NCBI GenBank assembly: GCA_028819675.1
Contig: JAPPKT010000413.1
Coordinates: 1 to 15,529 of the forward strand
Origin: Caldilineaceae bacterium
Lineage (GTDB): Bacteria; Chloroflexota; Anaerolineae; Caldilineales; Caldilineaceae
Length of the DNA: 15,529 nucleotides
Direction: 5' to 3'
Below, piece after piece: positions 14,724 through 15,529 of the stretch. Each line of letters opens with the position of its first letter. Positions within the stretch are counted from its first letter, which is position 1. Under the pieces are notes generated by a model that saw nothing but the letters and a program-made list of their open reading frames with translations, had not been told where the DNA came from and made no database searches. A program made the position numbers and the translations under genes.

Positions 14724-14767
14724 CGAAAACAGAACAAAAGAGCCATTGCGGAAGGTGCAATGGCTCT
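14724..14767 (-). terminator. Rho-independent terminator of the GH172-like gene
   Basis: Arms at 14739-14749 and 14757-14767 form a perfect 11-base-pair stem (AGAGCCATTGC and its complement) with a seven-base loop. On the minus strand it is followed by TTTGTTCTGTTTT. It begins about 53 bases after the stop codon of the gene to the right, and there is no U-tract on the plus strand, so it acts in one direction. With the promoter at 14700 it separates the GH172-like gene from the sugar importer block. Confidence 0.9.
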
Positions 14768-14820
14768 ATGTCGCTATGGTTGGGGGGTGGATAGCTGCTT
14801 ACCGGTTTTCCTTGCGGTGC

Positions 14821-15529
14821 TTACTCGTCGTCGTCCGCCCGGGGAGTCAGCACAGTGCCGTCGGCGGTTTGGGCGCGGAAGGCGAAGGCCCAGCCGCCGT
14901 GATTGGAGCCGTGTTCGTTGCTGAGCTTGAGGACGATTGTGTTGGCGCCGGCGCGGAGTTGGACGGGGAGGCTGTGGCTGCGGAAGGCGTAGTGGTGGCC
15001 GAGGTCGTGGAGGTCGTCGTTGAGGCGCAGGTTGAGGTGGTCGTCCCAGGCGAGGTGGAGGGTGGCGGCGGTGTCGGTGGGGGCGTGGAGGATGCAGCGG
15101 GCGAGGGCGGCGCCGGTGTCGGTTTTGCCGACGCCGCGGCCCCAGGGGCGGAAGAGGTGGTTGAAGTCGACGAAGCCGTGGTGGGCGGCGCGGCGGGTCC
15201 AGCGGGCTCTGTCGCGGCCGTGCTGGCGCGAGCCGTCGGTGAGCCAGGCGGACTCGGCGGTGTGGAGGCCGTCGTAGGCGGCGCCGGGGTCGAAGGTTGT
15301 TTCCGCCGGGAGGGTTGCGGCCATGGCCTGGCCGTCGTGGTTGGCGAAGGGGCCGCAGAGCCACCATTCACCGCTCTCAGGGAGGTCGAGGTCGTGGGTG
15401 GCGCGGGGGAGCTCAGCGCCGGGCAGGAGTTGGTGCCAGTCGGGCATGGTGAAGAAGGGGCGGACGGGGGTCTGCTGGTACCAGTAGGTGGTGGAGCAGA
15501 TGTCGTTGGCCATGCAGCCGAAGCGCATG
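14821..15529 (-). CDS. GH172 (DUF2961)-like protein, C-terminal part (5' end off window)
   Basis: The frame runs open to the right edge, so at least the catalytic N-terminal part is missing; the ATG at 15528 is probably internal. The visible start (FGCMANDICSTTYWYQQTPVRPF) matches the end of DUF2961 domains, where an S-x-x-YWYQ-x-x-P-x-x-PF segment is typical; DUF2961 proteins are now classed as GH172 glycoside hydrolases. After a linker, residues from about 48 to 222 look like an extra beta-rich domain: GEWWLCGPF, DFNHLFRPWGRG, ATLHLAWDDHLNLRLND and LPVQLRAGANTIVLKLSNEH, which resembles galactose-binding or PA14-type sandwiches on carbohydrate enzymes. The protein ends with acidic residues. 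It is transcribed toward the sugar importer but separated from it by a terminator. Location in the cell cannot be judged without the N-terminus. Confidence 0.72.
   Translation of the reverse strand, partial: MRFGCMANDICSTTYWYQQTPVRPFFTMPDWHQLLPGAELPRATHDLDLPESGEWWLCGPFANHDGQAMAATLPAETTFDPGAAYDGLHTAESAWLTDGSRQHGRDRARWTRRAAHHGFVDFNHLFRPWGRGVGKTDTGAALARCILHAPTDTAATLHLAWDDHLNLRLNDDLHDLGHHYAFRSHSLPVQLRAGANTIVLKLSNEHGSNHGGWAFAFRAQTADGTVLTPRADDDE

Noticed and set aside
14516..14746. In-frame extension of the sugar binding-protein gene to an ATG at 14746
   Set aside because: It crosses the rho-independent terminator stem and the extended -10 promoter, has no ribosome site, and would bury the Tat lipoprotein signal 77 residues inside the protein.

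Overview
The window is high-GC bacterial DNA. Long Ala/Pro/Glu-rich linkers after the lipobox, two complete binding-protein-dependent importers, a phytanoyl-CoA dioxygenase-family gene, a GHL10-type glycosidase-like gene and a GH172 (DUF2961)-type gene together resemble Chloroflexota (Anaerolineae/Caldilineae-like) genomes. That assignment is an inference from gene content and style; no rRNA or marker gene is present to fix it.

Left end (1-1800, plus strand): the C-terminal two-thirds of a divergent GroEL-type chaperonin, cut by the window edge. It is followed by a small GxxExxY-family gene with visibly lower GC, bracketed by short direct repeats built on a roughly 10-base CGCGAAG unit (two copies upstream, one downstream). 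Beyond the last repeat lies an in-frame remnant of a second chaperonin C-terminus, so this stretch looks rearranged or invaded.

Middle and right (1817-14515, minus strand, read right to left): eleven closely spaced genes. First comes a CUT1-type sugar importer without an ATPase (Tat-lipoprotein binding protein, then two permeases), then a PhyH-type Fe(II)/2-oxoglutarate dioxygenase, then a complete Opp/Dpp-type importer (lipoprotein binding protein, DppB, DppC, DppD, DppF), then a GHL10-like TIM-barrel protein and an unrecognised Trp-rich protein. Gaps are short or genes overlap, and most starts have strong Shine-Dalgarno sequences, so much of the block is probably co-transcribed. Each binding-protein gene is followed by a strong stem-loop without a U-tract, a common arrangement for keeping binding-protein transcript above permease transcript.

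Right end (14516-15529): an intergenic region with a clear rho-independent terminator for the gene to the right, an extended -10 promoter for the sugar importer and a roughly 180-base leader. The final gene is the C-terminal part of a GH172-like protein with an added beta-sandwich-like domain, running off the right edge.

The most economical reading is a carbohydrate or glycoside uptake and processing locus: GH172-like enzyme, sugar importer, an Opp-type importer that may carry oligosaccharides rather than peptides, and a presumably cytoplasmic GHL10-like enzyme. I see no CRISPR array, tRNA, rRNA, integrase, transposase or convincing new defence system. The least ordinary parts are the repeat-bracketed GxxExxY gene, the chaperonin tail remnant beside it, and a chaperonin that lacks the catalytic aspartate.
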